From positions 7,006,001 through 7,070,000 of the forward strand of contig NZ_CP150274.1 in NCBI RefSeq assembly GCF_037977055.1: a stretch of DNA of 64,000 bases. The letters are read 5' to 3'. The position numbers and the translations under genes are program-made. Below the pieces are notes generated by a model. The model ran no database searches. It saw only the letters and a program-made list of their open reading frames with translations, and was not told the DNA's origin. Positions 24,974-33,076 of this stretch are shown here, one piece after another. Source of the DNA: Paenibacillus sp. FSL K6-1096. Lineage in GTDB: Bacteria > Bacillota > Bacilli > Paenibacillales > Paenibacillaceae. Numbering within the stretch: the stretch's first letter is position 1; every line of letters begins with the position of its first letter.

Positions 24974-26358
24974 GATCGCTCTATGTAAGAATGAGTATGG
25001 TCTTCTGCTCGGTGATTATCATCAGCAGTGTGCTGGGATTCCTGGCCTCGAATCTCTATTACCAGTCGCAGATCAAGCCGAAGAATGATGCCAAGCTGAC
25101 CCGGATGGCGGTCGGGCTGCAGCAGTTCATTGAGGATCACCCGGATGCGGTAGAGGAATATCTCCTGAGCACCGCTTCGCTGGGGTATAAGATGTATCTG
25201 GTGAATGCGGACGGGGAAGAGCGCTTTTATGGTCTGCCTTTTCGCAAAAATGATCTCCGGAAGGAAGATTTACGCAGCGTATTGGGCGGAGAGATCTACC
25301 ATGGGGTAGGCAATTTCCCCGGGCAGCTGTTCGTGACGGGCTTCTTCGACAATCAGCTAAGCAACTCCATAGGGGTGCCTGTGCATATCAACGGGGAGAC
25401 GTATGCCTTGTTCATGCGGCCGGATGCCCAGGTGCAGTTCGGGGAGCTGCGGATCTTTTTTGTCGTGCTGATTGCGGTTATCATCCTGCTGAGCCTCTGG
25501 TTCGTGCTGATCAGTGTGCTTCATGTGGTGAAGCCGATCACCCGGTTAACCGAAGCCACGAAGAAAATCTCCATGGGCAGATACGACATCAAGCTCTATA
25601 CTGCCCGGCGCGACGAGATCGGCCAGCTTGCTTCGCATTTCATGAAGATGAGCCGGGAGCTGGAGCGGACGAACCGGGCCCGGCAGGATTTTGTCGCCAA
25701 TGTCTCGCATGAGATTGAATCTCCGTTAACCTCCATCCAGGGCTTCGCCCATACGCTGCAGGACAACACTCTGCCTGAGGCCCAGCGGCTGGAGTACCTC
25801 CAGATTATCGGGGAAGAGAGCCGGCGGCTGTCTCTGCTCAGCAAGCAGCTCCTTACCTTGTCCTCGCTCGATTATGATGAACATGCCCTGCAGAAGACGG
25901 GCTTCAATCTGCGCGCCCAGCTGCGCCAGGTCATTCAGATTATGGAGTGGCATCTGACGGAGAAGGGGCTTGCCGTAAGGCTGCACGCCGGTGAGCTCAC
26001 GCTTGAGGGAGATCCTAATCTGCTGTATCAGGTGTGGATGAATCTGGTGTCCAATGCCATCAAATACACCCCGGCCGGAGGGACGATCAGCATTAACGCA
26101 CATCAGGAGGCGGATCAGTGTATTGTTACGGTGACGGATACCGGGGAGGGCATTCCAGCGGACCAGCTGCCGATGATCTTCGACCGGTTCTACAAGGTGG
26201 ATCAGTCGCGCTCCCGTGAGCGTAACAGCAGCGGACTGGGACTGGCCATCGCCCAGAAGATTATTCAGGCGCATCACGGGACGATTGAGGTGACCAGTGT
26301 TCTTGGCGAGGGAACTACGTTTACCGTCTCACTGCCCTGCCACCCTGCCGCTATATAG
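24970..26358 (+). CDS. hssS: HssS haem-sensing histidine kinase
   Basis: A 462-aa membrane kinase that senses haem stress. Two membrane helices (about residues 8-28 and 160-183) flank an extracytoplasmic loop. The loop carries GQLFVTGFFDNQLSN and ALFMRPDAQVQFGE, the stretches I associate with HssS. HAMP follows, then His247 in ANVSHEIESPL, and the N, G1 (DTGEGI) and G2 (GLGLAIA) boxes of the ATPase domain. Start ATG overlaps the hssR stop. In staphylococci the kinase gene pair is divergent from hrtAB; here all four genes run the same way, separated by a 150-bp regulatory gap. Confidence 0.87.
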   Translation: MRSLYVRMSMVFCSVIIISSVLGFLASNLYYQSQIKPKNDAKLTRMAVGLQQFIEDHPDAVEEYLLSTASLGYKMYLVNADGEERFYGLPFRKNDLRKEDLRSVLGGEIYHGVGNFPGQLFVTGFFDNQLSNSIGVPVHINGETYALFMRPDAQVQFGELRIFFVVLIAVIILLSLWFVLISVLHVVKPITRLTEATKKISMGRYDIKLYTARRDEIGQLASHFMKMSRELERTNRARQDFVANVSHEIESPLTSIQGFAHTLQDNTLPEAQRLEYLQIIGEESRRLSLLSKQLLTLSSLDYDEHALQKTGFNLRAQLRQVIQIMEWHLTEKGLAVRLHAGELTLEGDPNLLYQVWMNLVSNAIKYTPAGGTISINAHQEADQCIVTVTDTGEGIPADQLPMIFDRFYKVDQSRSRERNSSGLGLAIAQKIIQAHHGTIEVTSVLGEGTTFTVSLPCHPAAI

Positions 26359-26434
26359 ATTGAGGTAGACATCCGTAAAACTGATGAAAGCTGCGGAGGG
26401 GAATTTGGAACTGTCTATTATTCAATCTATATAG
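26351..26434. repeat. Long inverted repeat between hssS and hrtB
   Basis: Perfect 13-bp arms CTATATAGATTGA (26351-26363) and TCAATCTATATAG (26422-26434), extended inward by TAGACA (26366-26371) and TGTCTA (26412-26417). The left arm covers the hssS stop codon. The folded stem would have about 19 pairs with a small internal bulge and a 40-nt loop. It may limit read-through or protect mRNA ends. Confidence 0.75.
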
Positions 26435-26445
26435 TGTAATTCTGA

Positions 26446-26465
26446 ATTCATACTCCGTTCATTTT
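26446..26465 (+). promoter_or_regulatory. HssR-like direct repeat upstream of hrtBA
   Basis: Direct repeat ATTCATACT-CC-GTTCATTTT, 9-bp half-sites with 11-bp period. It resembles the GTTCATATT-N2-GTTCATATT site known for HssR upstream of hrtAB in Staphylococcus aureus. It lies about 20-35 bp before a TATACA-like -10 (26484-26489), where a response regulator would contact polymerase. Confidence 0.7.
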
Positions 26466-26508
26466 CGCTCCTTACACTGTGGATATACAGATTAGAAGGA
26501 GTGGTAGT

Positions 26509-27627
26509 ATGTTTCTGGCTCTACGGGAGATGAGGCACTCCAAAGCGCGTTACGGCCTCATTATGGTGATTATGCTGCTGGTATCGTTCCTGGTGCTTTT
26601 CGTAACCGGCCTGGCGCGAGGGTTATCCTATGCCAATATTTCAGCGCTGCAAAATATGCCTGCCTCCTACTTCGCGGTGCAGAGCGACGCGGATCATACG
26701 TTCAGGCGTTCACAGTTAGGCGATACGGAGCTTGCCGCTGCCCGGACAGTAGCCGGGGAGGCCAAGGCCACCCCGCTTGGCGTGCAGACCAGCACGATTA
26801 CGGCTGCCGGTGCGGATGTGAAGGCGGATGTTACTTTTTTTGCGGTGGATATGAAGGGAATGCTGGCGCCAAAAGTAACGGAGGGTGCAGGGCTGACCAA
26901 TGAGGCTCAGGGCAGTGCTGTTGCCGATACCAAGCTGAAGCAGTCCGGTGTTACACTGGGCAGCACGATCCGGGATCAGGCCTCCGGCATGAGCTGGACG
27001 GTAACCGGGTTCGTGAAGGACAGCTCGTACAGCCATACCCCGGTCGTCTACATTAATTCGAAGGACTGGCAGGCGATGAAGCAGGGAGCGGTTCAGGCTG
27101 GCGGCGGCTCAGGCATTGCCCCATATAATGTAATCGCGCTGGATGTAACAGCGGCTCAAGCTGCACAGATTGCAGATCAGCAAAAGTCGGTAGAAGTGAT
27201 TACACTGAAGCAGGCGATTTCGAGCGTTCCCGGGTATGCCGCCGAGCAGAATTCGCTGCTGATGATGATTGTGTTCCTGTTCGTGATTGCTGCTGTAGTT
27301 CTGGCGGTATTCTTCTATGTGATCACGATCCAGAAGACCAGCCAGTTCGGCATCCTGAAGGCGATGGGGACGAAGATGTCATATCTGGCCTGGAGTGTGG
27401 TCGGTCAAGTCATGCTTCTGTCCATAACCAGTCTGGTGCTGGGCATGCTGCTGACGCTGGGTATGAATATGGGCCTGCCGGACACGATGCCGTTTGAGCT
27501 GGATGGACAGACGATGCTGCTGACAAGCTTGTTATTTATCGGCATGTCGCTGCTGGGCTCGCTGATTTCGGTAGTAAGAGTAGCCAAGGTGGACGCCTTG
27601 GAAGCGATAGGGAGGTCTGGAGCATGA
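26509..27627 (+). CDS. hrtB: HrtB haem-efflux ABC permease
   Basis: A 372-aa permease of the FtsX/MacB class that pumps toxic haem from the membrane. One N-terminal helix (about residues 15-40), an extracytoplasmic domain, then three C-terminal helices. The helix stretch FFYVITIQKTSQFGILKAMG closely resembles what I recall of HrtB. The protein begins FLALREMRHSKARYGL. ATG at 26509 with AAGGAG; an open frame to 26479 has no site. ATGA overlap with hrtA. The order hrtB-hrtA is the reverse of the naming but common outside staphylococci. Confidence 0.87.
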   Translation: MFLALREMRHSKARYGLIMVIMLLVSFLVLFVTGLARGLSYANISALQNMPASYFAVQSDADHTFRRSQLGDTELAAARTVAGEAKATPLGVQTSTITAAGADVKADVTFFAVDMKGMLAPKVTEGAGLTNEAQGSAVADTKLKQSGVTLGSTIRDQASGMSWTVTGFVKDSSYSHTPVVYINSKDWQAMKQGAVQAGGGSGIAPYNVIALDVTAAQAAQIADQQKSVEVITLKQAISSVPGYAAEQNSLLMMIVFLFVIAAVVLAVFFYVITIQKTSQFGILKAMGTKMSYLAWSVVGQVMLLSITSLVLGMLLTLGMNMGLPDTMPFELDGQTMLLTSLLFIGMSLLGSLISVVRVAKVDALEAIGRSGA

Positions 27628-28301
27628 GCGCCAAGCTAGTGATGAGACAAGTGACCAAGACCTACGGGGACGGAGACGGGGCGATGACGGTCTTGAATAA
27701 TCTGAATCTTACCGTGAATGAGGGCGAATTCGTTGCGGTTCTGGGACCCTCAGGCTCCGGCAAAAGCACCTTCCTCTCCACAGCCGGCGCCCTGCTCACC
27801 CCTACCAGCGGAGACATTATTCTCGACGGTGAACCGCTCGGGAACAAAGACAAGGGAGAGCTTACAGAGCTTAGGCTGCAACGCATCGGCTTCATGTTCC
27901 AGAGCGCGCAGCTGCTGCCTTACCTGAAGGTGGAGGAACAGCTGCTCTACGTAGCGAAGCTGGCAAAGCTGAGTACGAAGGAAGCGAAGGTCCGCGCGGC
28001 TGACCTGCTGAAGCGGCTGGGCATCTGGGAGCGCCGCAACCATTACCCGGAGCAGCTGTCGGGCGGCGAGAAGCAGCGGGTGGCTATCGCCCGGGCATGG
28101 ATGAACAAGCCCGCGATCCTGTTCGCAGATGAGCCGACCGCGAGTCTGGACTACAGCCGCGGCCGGGAAGTGGTGCAGATGATCGCAGACGAGGTGCGCA
28201 GCGAAGGCAAGGCCGCCGTGATGGTCACCCATGATGAACGGATGCTGGAGTGGTGCAGCCGGGTGCTGCATCTGGCGGATGGTGTGCTGGTAGAAGCGTA
28301 A
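27624..28301 (+). CDS. hrtA: HrtA haem-efflux ABC ATPase
   Basis: A 225-aa ABC ATPase of the LolD/MacB class that powers HrtB. Motifs: Walker A GPSGSGKST, Q-loop FQSAQLLPYL, signature LSGGEKQRVAIARA, Walker B ILFADEPTASLD, H-loop VTHDE. The start overlaps the hrtB stop as ATGA. The operon ends at a strong terminator 20 bp on. Confidence 0.87.
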   Translation: MSAKLVMRQVTKTYGDGDGAMTVLNNLNLTVNEGEFVAVLGPSGSGKSTFLSTAGALLTPTSGDIILDGEPLGNKDKGELTELRLQRIGFMFQSAQLLPYLKVEEQLLYVAKLAKLSTKEAKVRAADLLKRLGIWERRNHYPEQLSGGEKQRVAIARAWMNKPAILFADEPTASLDYSRGREVVQMIADEVRSEGKAAVMVTHDERMLEWCSRVLHLADGVLVEA

Positions 28302-28323
28302 GGGTGTGGACGGAATCATATGA

Positions 28324-28360
28324 AAAACCTGAACCTTGTTAACTAAGGTTCAGGTTTTTT
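28324..28360. terminator. Bidirectional intrinsic terminator
   Basis: 12-bp perfect stem AACCTGAACCTT / AAGGTTCAGGTT with A- and T-runs on both sides, between convergent hrtA and uxuB. Confidence 0.9.
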
Positions 28361-28377
28361 GTGTGTATAGCGCAGGC

Positions 28378-29232
28378 CTACACGCCAGAGTATGCCATAA
28401 ATCCGCCATCGACGGGGATGGTGACTCCGGTTACGAACCCGGACATGCGCTCATCGGCCAGCCAGAGCAGGGTGCCGAGCAGATCCTCCGGTGTGCCGAA
28501 GCGGCGCATCGGGGTCTGGGAGAGGATGCGCCGCGAACGCCCGGTCAGCTCGCCCTCACTGTCCATCAGCAGCTGCTCATTCTGCGCGGTGACGAAGAAG
28601 CCGGGAGCAATGGCATTCACGCGGATTCCGGCTTCGGCGAGATGGACGGCAAGCCATTGAGTGAAATTATTGACCCCTGCTTTGGCGGCGCTGTAGGCCG
28701 GGACCTTGGTCAATGGTGAAACGGCGCTCATGGAGGAGATGTTAATGACCGAAGCTCCTTGTCGTCCAAGCATCTGTCTGGCGAAGATTTGGGTTGGAAT
28801 CAAGGTTCCGGTCAGATTCAGGTCGAACACCTTACGGAAGCCGTCCGCCGGCAGGTCGAAGAAGGAGATGATATCGGGATTGTCCAGATCTCCGTCCTCC
28901 AGCGTCTCCTTGGTGGTGATCGCCGATGGCTGATTGCCTCCGGCTCCGTTGATGAGCAGGTCGCAGGGTCCCCAGTGCCCCCGGACAGCCTCCGCAGCCT
29001 GTTGCACGCTCCCGGCATCCATGACATCGCAAGCCAGGGCCAGCGCCTGGCCGCCGCTGGAGATAATCTGCCCGGCGAGTGCGGTGCCTTTGGCTTCTGT
29101 CCGGTTCAGGATGGCGACCTTCGCGCCTTGGCGGGCCAGTTCTAACGCCATGGCGCTGCAGAGCGCCCCGGCTCCTCCGGTAATAACAGCGGTTTTGCCT
29201 GCAAGTGCAGGCTGTAAAGCCAACTCTGACAT
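28378..29232 (-). CDS. uxuB: SDR-type D-mannonate oxidoreductase (UxuB)
   Basis: A 284-aa short-chain dehydrogenase that reduces D-fructuronate to D-mannonate in glucuronate breakdown. NAD-binding motif TGGAGALCSAMA (about residues 19-30), NGAG at about 95, catalytic Ser in INISSMSAVSP, and YSAAKAG as the Tyr-Lys pair. The C-terminus GVTIPVDGGFMAYSGV is typical of the Bacillus UxuB/YjmF group. It lies 16 bp behind the GntR regulator on the same strand and opposite uxaC, which supports the pathway call. No uxuA (mannonate dehydratase) is in the window. Confidence 0.87.
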   Translation of the reverse strand: MSELALQPALAGKTAVITGGAGALCSAMALELARQGAKVAILNRTEAKGTALAGQIISSGGQALALACDVMDAGSVQQAAEAVRGHWGPCDLLINGAGGNQPSAITTKETLEDGDLDNPDIISFFDLPADGFRKVFDLNLTGTLIPTQIFARQMLGRQGASVINISSMSAVSPLTKVPAYSAAKAGVNNFTQWLAVHLAEAGIRVNAIAPGFFVTAQNEQLLMDSEGELTGRSRRILSQTPMRRFGTPEDLLGTLLWLADERMSGFVTGVTIPVDGGFMAYSGV

Positions 29233-29248
29233 AACGGTCCAACCCCTT

Positions 29249-29947
29249 CTATGATGTAATGGTCGTTCTCTGCTTGTAATATTGGGGATACTTCTCCATC
29301 AGCATCTCCTGGTCGGCGATCGTCAGTGCCATATGCTCCTGCATAATCTGGTCGCCTTGCGCGATATTATGCTGCTCGATGGCTTCATATAAGCAATAAT
29401 GCTGCTGGTACAGATGCTCCCAGTTATGGTCTGCGGTGAGCTTCAGCATCCGGCTGCGGTTCAGGTGGATCTTGATCTGCTGGATGACTTCCCAGGTGTT
29501 TCGTTTGCCGGTCCCCATGAAGATAACATGATGGAACTCTTCATCCAGCATGAACATCTCCTTGTAGTCCTGATCCTCGATGCACAGCTTCTGCTTGTCC
29601 AGATTAGCCTTCAGATCGATGAGGCTTCTGGATTGAAAAGCATTGCAGGCCTCCCGGATCACCGCCCGCTCCAGATGCTCGCGCATGAAGCGGGCTTCTT
29701 CGACGAGCTCCGAATCAATCAGCGAGACCACGGTTCCGCGCTGGGGGTAGACCGCCAGCAGACCCTCCTGGGCCAGACGGACGAAGCTCTCCCTGACAGG
29801 GGTGCGGCTGACATTGAACTTGAGCGAAATTTCCTTCTCCGATATAGCGGTTCCTGGAGGAAGCTCCAGCAGCAGAATCTGATTCTTCAGGGAACGATAC
29901 ACGATGTCCCTTGTGGATACGGCTTGTGTACTGATGGTGTAATCCAT
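29249..29947 (-). CDS. GntR/FadR-family hexuronate regulator
   Basis: A 232-aa GntR-type repressor of the FCD (FadR) subfamily. The N-terminal winged helix is standard (LPPGTAISEKEISLKFNVSR, then TPVRESFVRLAQEGLL). The C-terminal all-helical effector domain has Asp and His metal/ligand residues (DEEFHHVIF and HYCLYEAIEQHN). Strong AGGAGG site. It heads a two-gene operon with uxuB and is divergent from uxaC, so glucuronate or fructuronate is the expected effector. The 44-bp palindrome between the starts is its likely operator. Confidence 0.88.
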   Translation of the reverse strand: MDYTISTQAVSTRDIVYRSLKNQILLLELPPGTAISEKEISLKFNVSRTPVRESFVRLAQEGLLAVYPQRGTVVSLIDSELVEEARFMREHLERAVIREACNAFQSRSLIDLKANLDKQKLCIEDQDYKEMFMLDEEFHHVIFMGTGKRNTWEVIQQIKIHLNRSRMLKLTADHNWEHLYQQHYCLYEAIEQHNIAQGDQIMQEHMALTIADQEMLMEKYPQYYKQRTTITS

Positions 29948-29976
29948 CGTGTAACCTCCTGTATAAGTTTGTTGGA

Positions 29977-30020
29977 AGCACTACCATACTACCATACTTG
30001 TATGGTAGTATGGTAGTGCT
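29977..30020. promoter_or_regulatory. 44-bp palindromic operator, gntR/uxaC
   Basis: Arms of 21 bp (29977-29997 and 30000-30020) are perfectly complementary around a 2-nt centre. Within each arm the 10-bp step CTACCATACT recurs, so the site reads as overlapping or adjacent half-sites with a TACCATAC core. It lies 30 bp from the gntR start. A second small inverted repeat CCGTTAT-N7-ATAACGG is at 30042-30062 before uxaC. Confidence 0.85.
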
Positions 30021-30099
30021 AACCGGCAGAGCACTCTGCCATCCGTTATGAACAGTATAACGGAACACAAATATGAATGACGAGAGGCTGGAGAACACA

Positions 30100-31509
30100 T
30101 TGAGTACCTCATCTTTTATTCATGACGATTGGCTGTTATTGAGTCCAAGTGCGCAGACCCTGTATCATGATTATGCCAGCAAGATGCCGATTTACGATTT
30201 TCACAGCCACCTGAATCCCCGGGAGATCAGCAGCAACCGCAGGTTCCGCAATATTGCCGATCTCGCCCTTTCCGGTGACCATTACAAATGGCGGGCCCTC
30301 CGCTGGCTCGGCATTGATGAACAGCTCATTACCGGAGATGCCTCTGACAAGGATAAGTTCATGGCCTGGGCCCGCTCGCTGCCCGAGATGGCGGGGAATC
30401 CGCTGTACCATTGGACCCATCTGGAGCTGAAGCGCTATTTCGGCATTGACGAGCTGCTCTCCGCAGATACAGCCGAGAGTGTCTGGGAACGTTGCAATGA
30501 GCAATTGCAGGGAGATGATCTGACGACCCATGGCATCCTGAAGAAATTCAAGGTGAATGTCGTGTGCACAACAGATGATCCCGTCGATTCGCTGGAGGAT
30601 CATATCCGGATCAGGGATGACCGTACGCTTGAGACCGTCGTTGCCCCTACCTTCAGACCGGACCGGGCGCTGAATATCCGTGATGCAGGCTTCAACGAAT
30701 ATATAGCTCTGCTTGGTGAAGCCGCCGGGGTGGAGATCAGCAGTTACTCTAAGTTCATCCGGGCGGTGACGGCACGGATCGATTACTTCCATAAGCACGG
30801 CTGCCGCCTGTCGGACCAGGCCTTCGGAGAGCTTCCGCATGCCCCTTCGACAGAGCATGAAGCAGCGTACATCTTCGCCCGCGCCATCAAGGGCGAGGAG
30901 ATCAGCGCCTTGGAGGAGCAGAAATTCCAATGCTTCACCCTGCTTCAATTGGGCCGCTTATATCATGAGCGCGGCTGGAGTATGCAGCTGCACATCGGCG
31001 CGCTCCGCAACAATAACTCGCGGATGTTCAGCAGCCTCGGCAGAGATAGCGGCTTCGATTCCATTCTCGACTTCAACATGGCCCGCAGCCTCAACGCGCT
31101 TCTGAACGAACTGGATGCCAGCGGACAGCTGCCGAAGACCATTGTCTATACACTGAATCCATCCCAATATGAGATGATCGCCTCGGCCATCGGCAACTTC
31201 CAGGGCTCCGGCATTAAAGGCAAGGTGCAGATGGGCTCCGGCTGGTGGTTCCATGACCAGAAGGAAGGGATGCTCCAGCAATTGAAGGCGCTGTCCAGCA
31301 TCGGCCTAATCAGCCCGTTTGTCGGCATGCTGACCGATTCCAGAAGCTTCCTCTCCTTCACGCGGCATGAATACTTCCGGCGTATTCTTTGCAATCTGTT
31401 CGGCACCTGGATCGAAGAAGGCGATCTGCCGCGCGACTACGCCTGGGTAGGCCGGATGGTCGAGAACATCTGTTACAACAATGCCGATGCCTATTTCGGG
31501 ATTAAATAA
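30100..31509 (+). CDS. uxaC: Glucuronate isomerase (UxaC)
   Basis: Uronate isomerase that converts D-glucuronate to D-fructuronate and galacturonate to tagaturonate. An amidohydrolase-like barrel is shown by the metal-binding DFHSHLNP near the N-terminus, and MQLHIGALRNNNSR and GSGWWFHDQKEGM later on. I prefer the TTG at 30100: it has CTGGAG six bases upstream and gives 469 aa, matching known UxaC lengths. The ATG at 30073 has no ribosome site and would add nine residues. It is divergent from gntR-uxuB across a palindromic operator. A terminator follows. Confidence 0.92.
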   Translation: MSTSSFIHDDWLLLSPSAQTLYHDYASKMPIYDFHSHLNPREISSNRRFRNIADLALSGDHYKWRALRWLGIDEQLITGDASDKDKFMAWARSLPEMAGNPLYHWTHLELKRYFGIDELLSADTAESVWERCNEQLQGDDLTTHGILKKFKVNVVCTTDDPVDSLEDHIRIRDDRTLETVVAPTFRPDRALNIRDAGFNEYIALLGEAAGVEISSYSKFIRAVTARIDYFHKHGCRLSDQAFGELPHAPSTEHEAAYIFARAIKGEEISALEEQKFQCFTLLQLGRLYHERGWSMQLHIGALRNNNSRMFSSLGRDSGFDSILDFNMARSLNALLNELDASGQLPKTIVYTLNPSQYEMIASAIGNFQGSGIKGKVQMGSGWWFHDQKEGMLQQLKALSSIGLISPFVGMLTDSRSFLSFTRHEYFRRILCNLFGTWIEEGDLPRDYAWVGRMVENICYNNADAYFGIK

Positions 31510-31516
31510 GCTTTTC

Positions 31517-31552
31517 AGCAGGTCTCCGGTTTGGGGGCCTGCTATTTTTTTG
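31517..31552 (+). terminator. Intrinsic terminator after uxaC
   Basis: AGCAGG...CCTGCT stem with inner CC/GG pairs, followed by ATTTTTTT. Confidence 0.85.
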
Positions 31553-31590
31553 TAGATAACGTTACAACTGAGTCGCAGCTAATTTCCCAA

Positions 31591-32066
31591 GGCACGTGGA
31601 CCCAATGTATGCGAAAAACCGAATACATTCGGCGCGGGGGAGGCACGTGGACCAAATGTATGCGAAAAAATGAACACATTCGGCGCGGGGGAGGCACATG
31701 GACCAAATGTATGCGAAAAACCGAATACATTCGGTGCGGGGGAGGCACATGGGCCAAATGTATGCGAAAAACCGAATACATTCGGCGTGGGGGAGGCACG
31801 TGGACCCAATGTATGCCAAAAACCGAATACATTCGTCGCGTGGGAGGCACGTGGACCCAATGTATGCGAAAAACCGAATACATTCGGCGCGGGGAAGGCG
31901 CATGGACCCAATGTATGCGAAAAACCGAATACATTCGGCGCGGGGGAGGCACGTGGACCCAATGTATGCGAAAAACCGAATACATTCGGCGCGGGGGAGG
32001 CACATGGACTAAATGTATGCGAAAAACCGAATACATTCGGCGCGGGGGAGGCACGTGGACCAAATG
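31591..32066. repeat. 51-bp tandem hairpin array, nine copies plus a partial
   Basis: Units start at 31591, 31642, 31693, 31744, 31795, 31846, 31897, 31948 and 31999, exactly 51 bp each; a truncated tenth runs 32050-32066. Each unit begins GGCACGTGGAC and holds a hairpin AATGTATGCG / CGAATACATT around AAAAAC, then a GC-rich GGCGCGGGGGA joint. Copies differ by a few bases. Because 51 is a multiple of three, frames stay open on both strands, but there is no ribosome site and I do not call genes. It fills the 575-bp gap between convergent uxaC and the AraC gene. Confidence 0.97.
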
Positions 32067-32084
32067 GTGTGCGCCGCCCATTCC

Positions 32085-32918
32085 CTATTTCGTACTGTTC
32101 CGGTAAGCAGACGGCGATACGCCGGTGGTCTTCTTGAAGACCTTGGAGAAGTGGGCCAGCTCCATCCCGACCTGCTCGGCGATATCAGAGATGCTGAAAT
32201 CGGTGTAGGAGAGCTGTCTTTTGGCAAGTTCCATCCGCTTCTGCTGGACGTATTGCATCGGGGGTACGCCGATGAACTTTTTGAAATAGGGTATGAAATA
32301 GTTCGGGTGCAGATGGACAAGCTCCGCCAGCTCCTCCACATCCAGCGGATGCATCAGGCGCTGATCGATGTAACCCAGCACGCTCGCCAGCTTGCCCTGG
32401 TCGGTCGTATGCGACAGATCGTCCAGGAAGTTACGGTAGCCCCCGGATTCGAGACACAGCGCAAGCAGCGTAAGCAGGGCGGACTGGGTCCGCAGAGTAG
32501 CCAGGAAGCCGGTATCCTGGAACAAGTCAATCATCTCGGTGAAAATCGCCCGCACCGCCTGCGGGTCAGGCACATCACAGATATAGAGCTTATTCGCAGA
32601 ATGAAACAGCGGCCATTCCCCGATCTTTGCATCGAAATGACAGTAGTAGCGTGTATATGGATCATCCCGCGAGGTCTCCGTCGTCTGGGTGGAGCCCGCC
32701 GGCATAATCATCAGCTGCCCCGGTCTTGGATAATGGGTTACACCGTTAATAATGACCTTGCCTTCACCGGTATCAATGTAATAGAGCCGGTTGAAGGAGG
32801 GTGTCTCGTTCGTCCGGTTCCACCCCGGGTATCTGCTGGTCAGCTGGGCATGGGTCACGGTCACCGTCAGATTATGGAGCAGGCGTCCGGTCAGATTGCC
32901 GTTGGCTTTCTTGTTCAT
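32085..32918 (-). CDS. AraC-family transcriptional regulator
   Basis: A 277-aa AraC-type regulator. The N-terminal cupin domain (about residues 20-140) includes YIDTGEGKVIINGVTHYPRP and the C-terminal double HTH (about 175-277) ends in FSKVFKKTTGVSPSAYR. Strong AGAGGAG site. Its 3' end lies against the tandem hairpin array, which would be in its transcript tail. It is divergent from the dehydrogenase/isomerase operon at 33077 and is the likely regulator of that operon. Confidence 0.92.
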   Translation of the reverse strand: MNKKANGNLTGRLLHNLTVTVTHAQLTSRYPGWNRTNETPSFNRLYYIDTGEGKVIINGVTHYPRPGQLMIMPAGSTQTTETSRDDPYTRYYCHFDAKIGEWPLFHSANKLYICDVPDPQAVRAIFTEMIDLFQDTGFLATLRTQSALLTLLALCLESGGYRNFLDDLSHTTDQGKLASVLGYIDQRLMHPLDVEELAELVHLHPNYFIPYFKKFIGVPPMQYVQQKRMELAKRQLSYTDFSISDIAEQVGMELAHFSKVFKKTTGVSPSAYRNSTK

Positions 32919-32948
32919 GGTTGTCTCCTCTGCTGCGGGAATAATTTG

Positions 32949-32964
32949 ATTATAACGCTTTCAT
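32949..32964. promoter_or_regulatory. Candidate CcpA cre site
   Basis: On the minus strand the bases read ATGAAAGCGTTATAAT, one mismatch from the cre consensus WTGNAARCGNWWWCAW. It sits between the AraC start (32918) and the divergent operon, 30 bp from the former. Catabolite control of this sugar-type locus would make sense. Confidence 0.5.
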
Positions 32965-33076
32965 TTATCCAATGCATCTTATTTATATACAAATATACCT
33001 TAATTACAGTCATGTTCACCGTCTGCAATTAGGGTTATCCTCATATCATAAACTGTTTTCAGGAAGGGACTGGGCA

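Noticed and set aside
31591..32066. CRISPR array
   Set aside because: No unique spacers; whole 51-bp units are repeated, and no cas gene is in the window.
31531..32137. Long repetitive ORFs on both strands in the 51-bp array (17-residue repeats)
   Set aside because: They exist because the period is divisible by three. No ribosome site, several frames open at once, and the copies keep a DNA/RNA hairpin rather than one protein frame.
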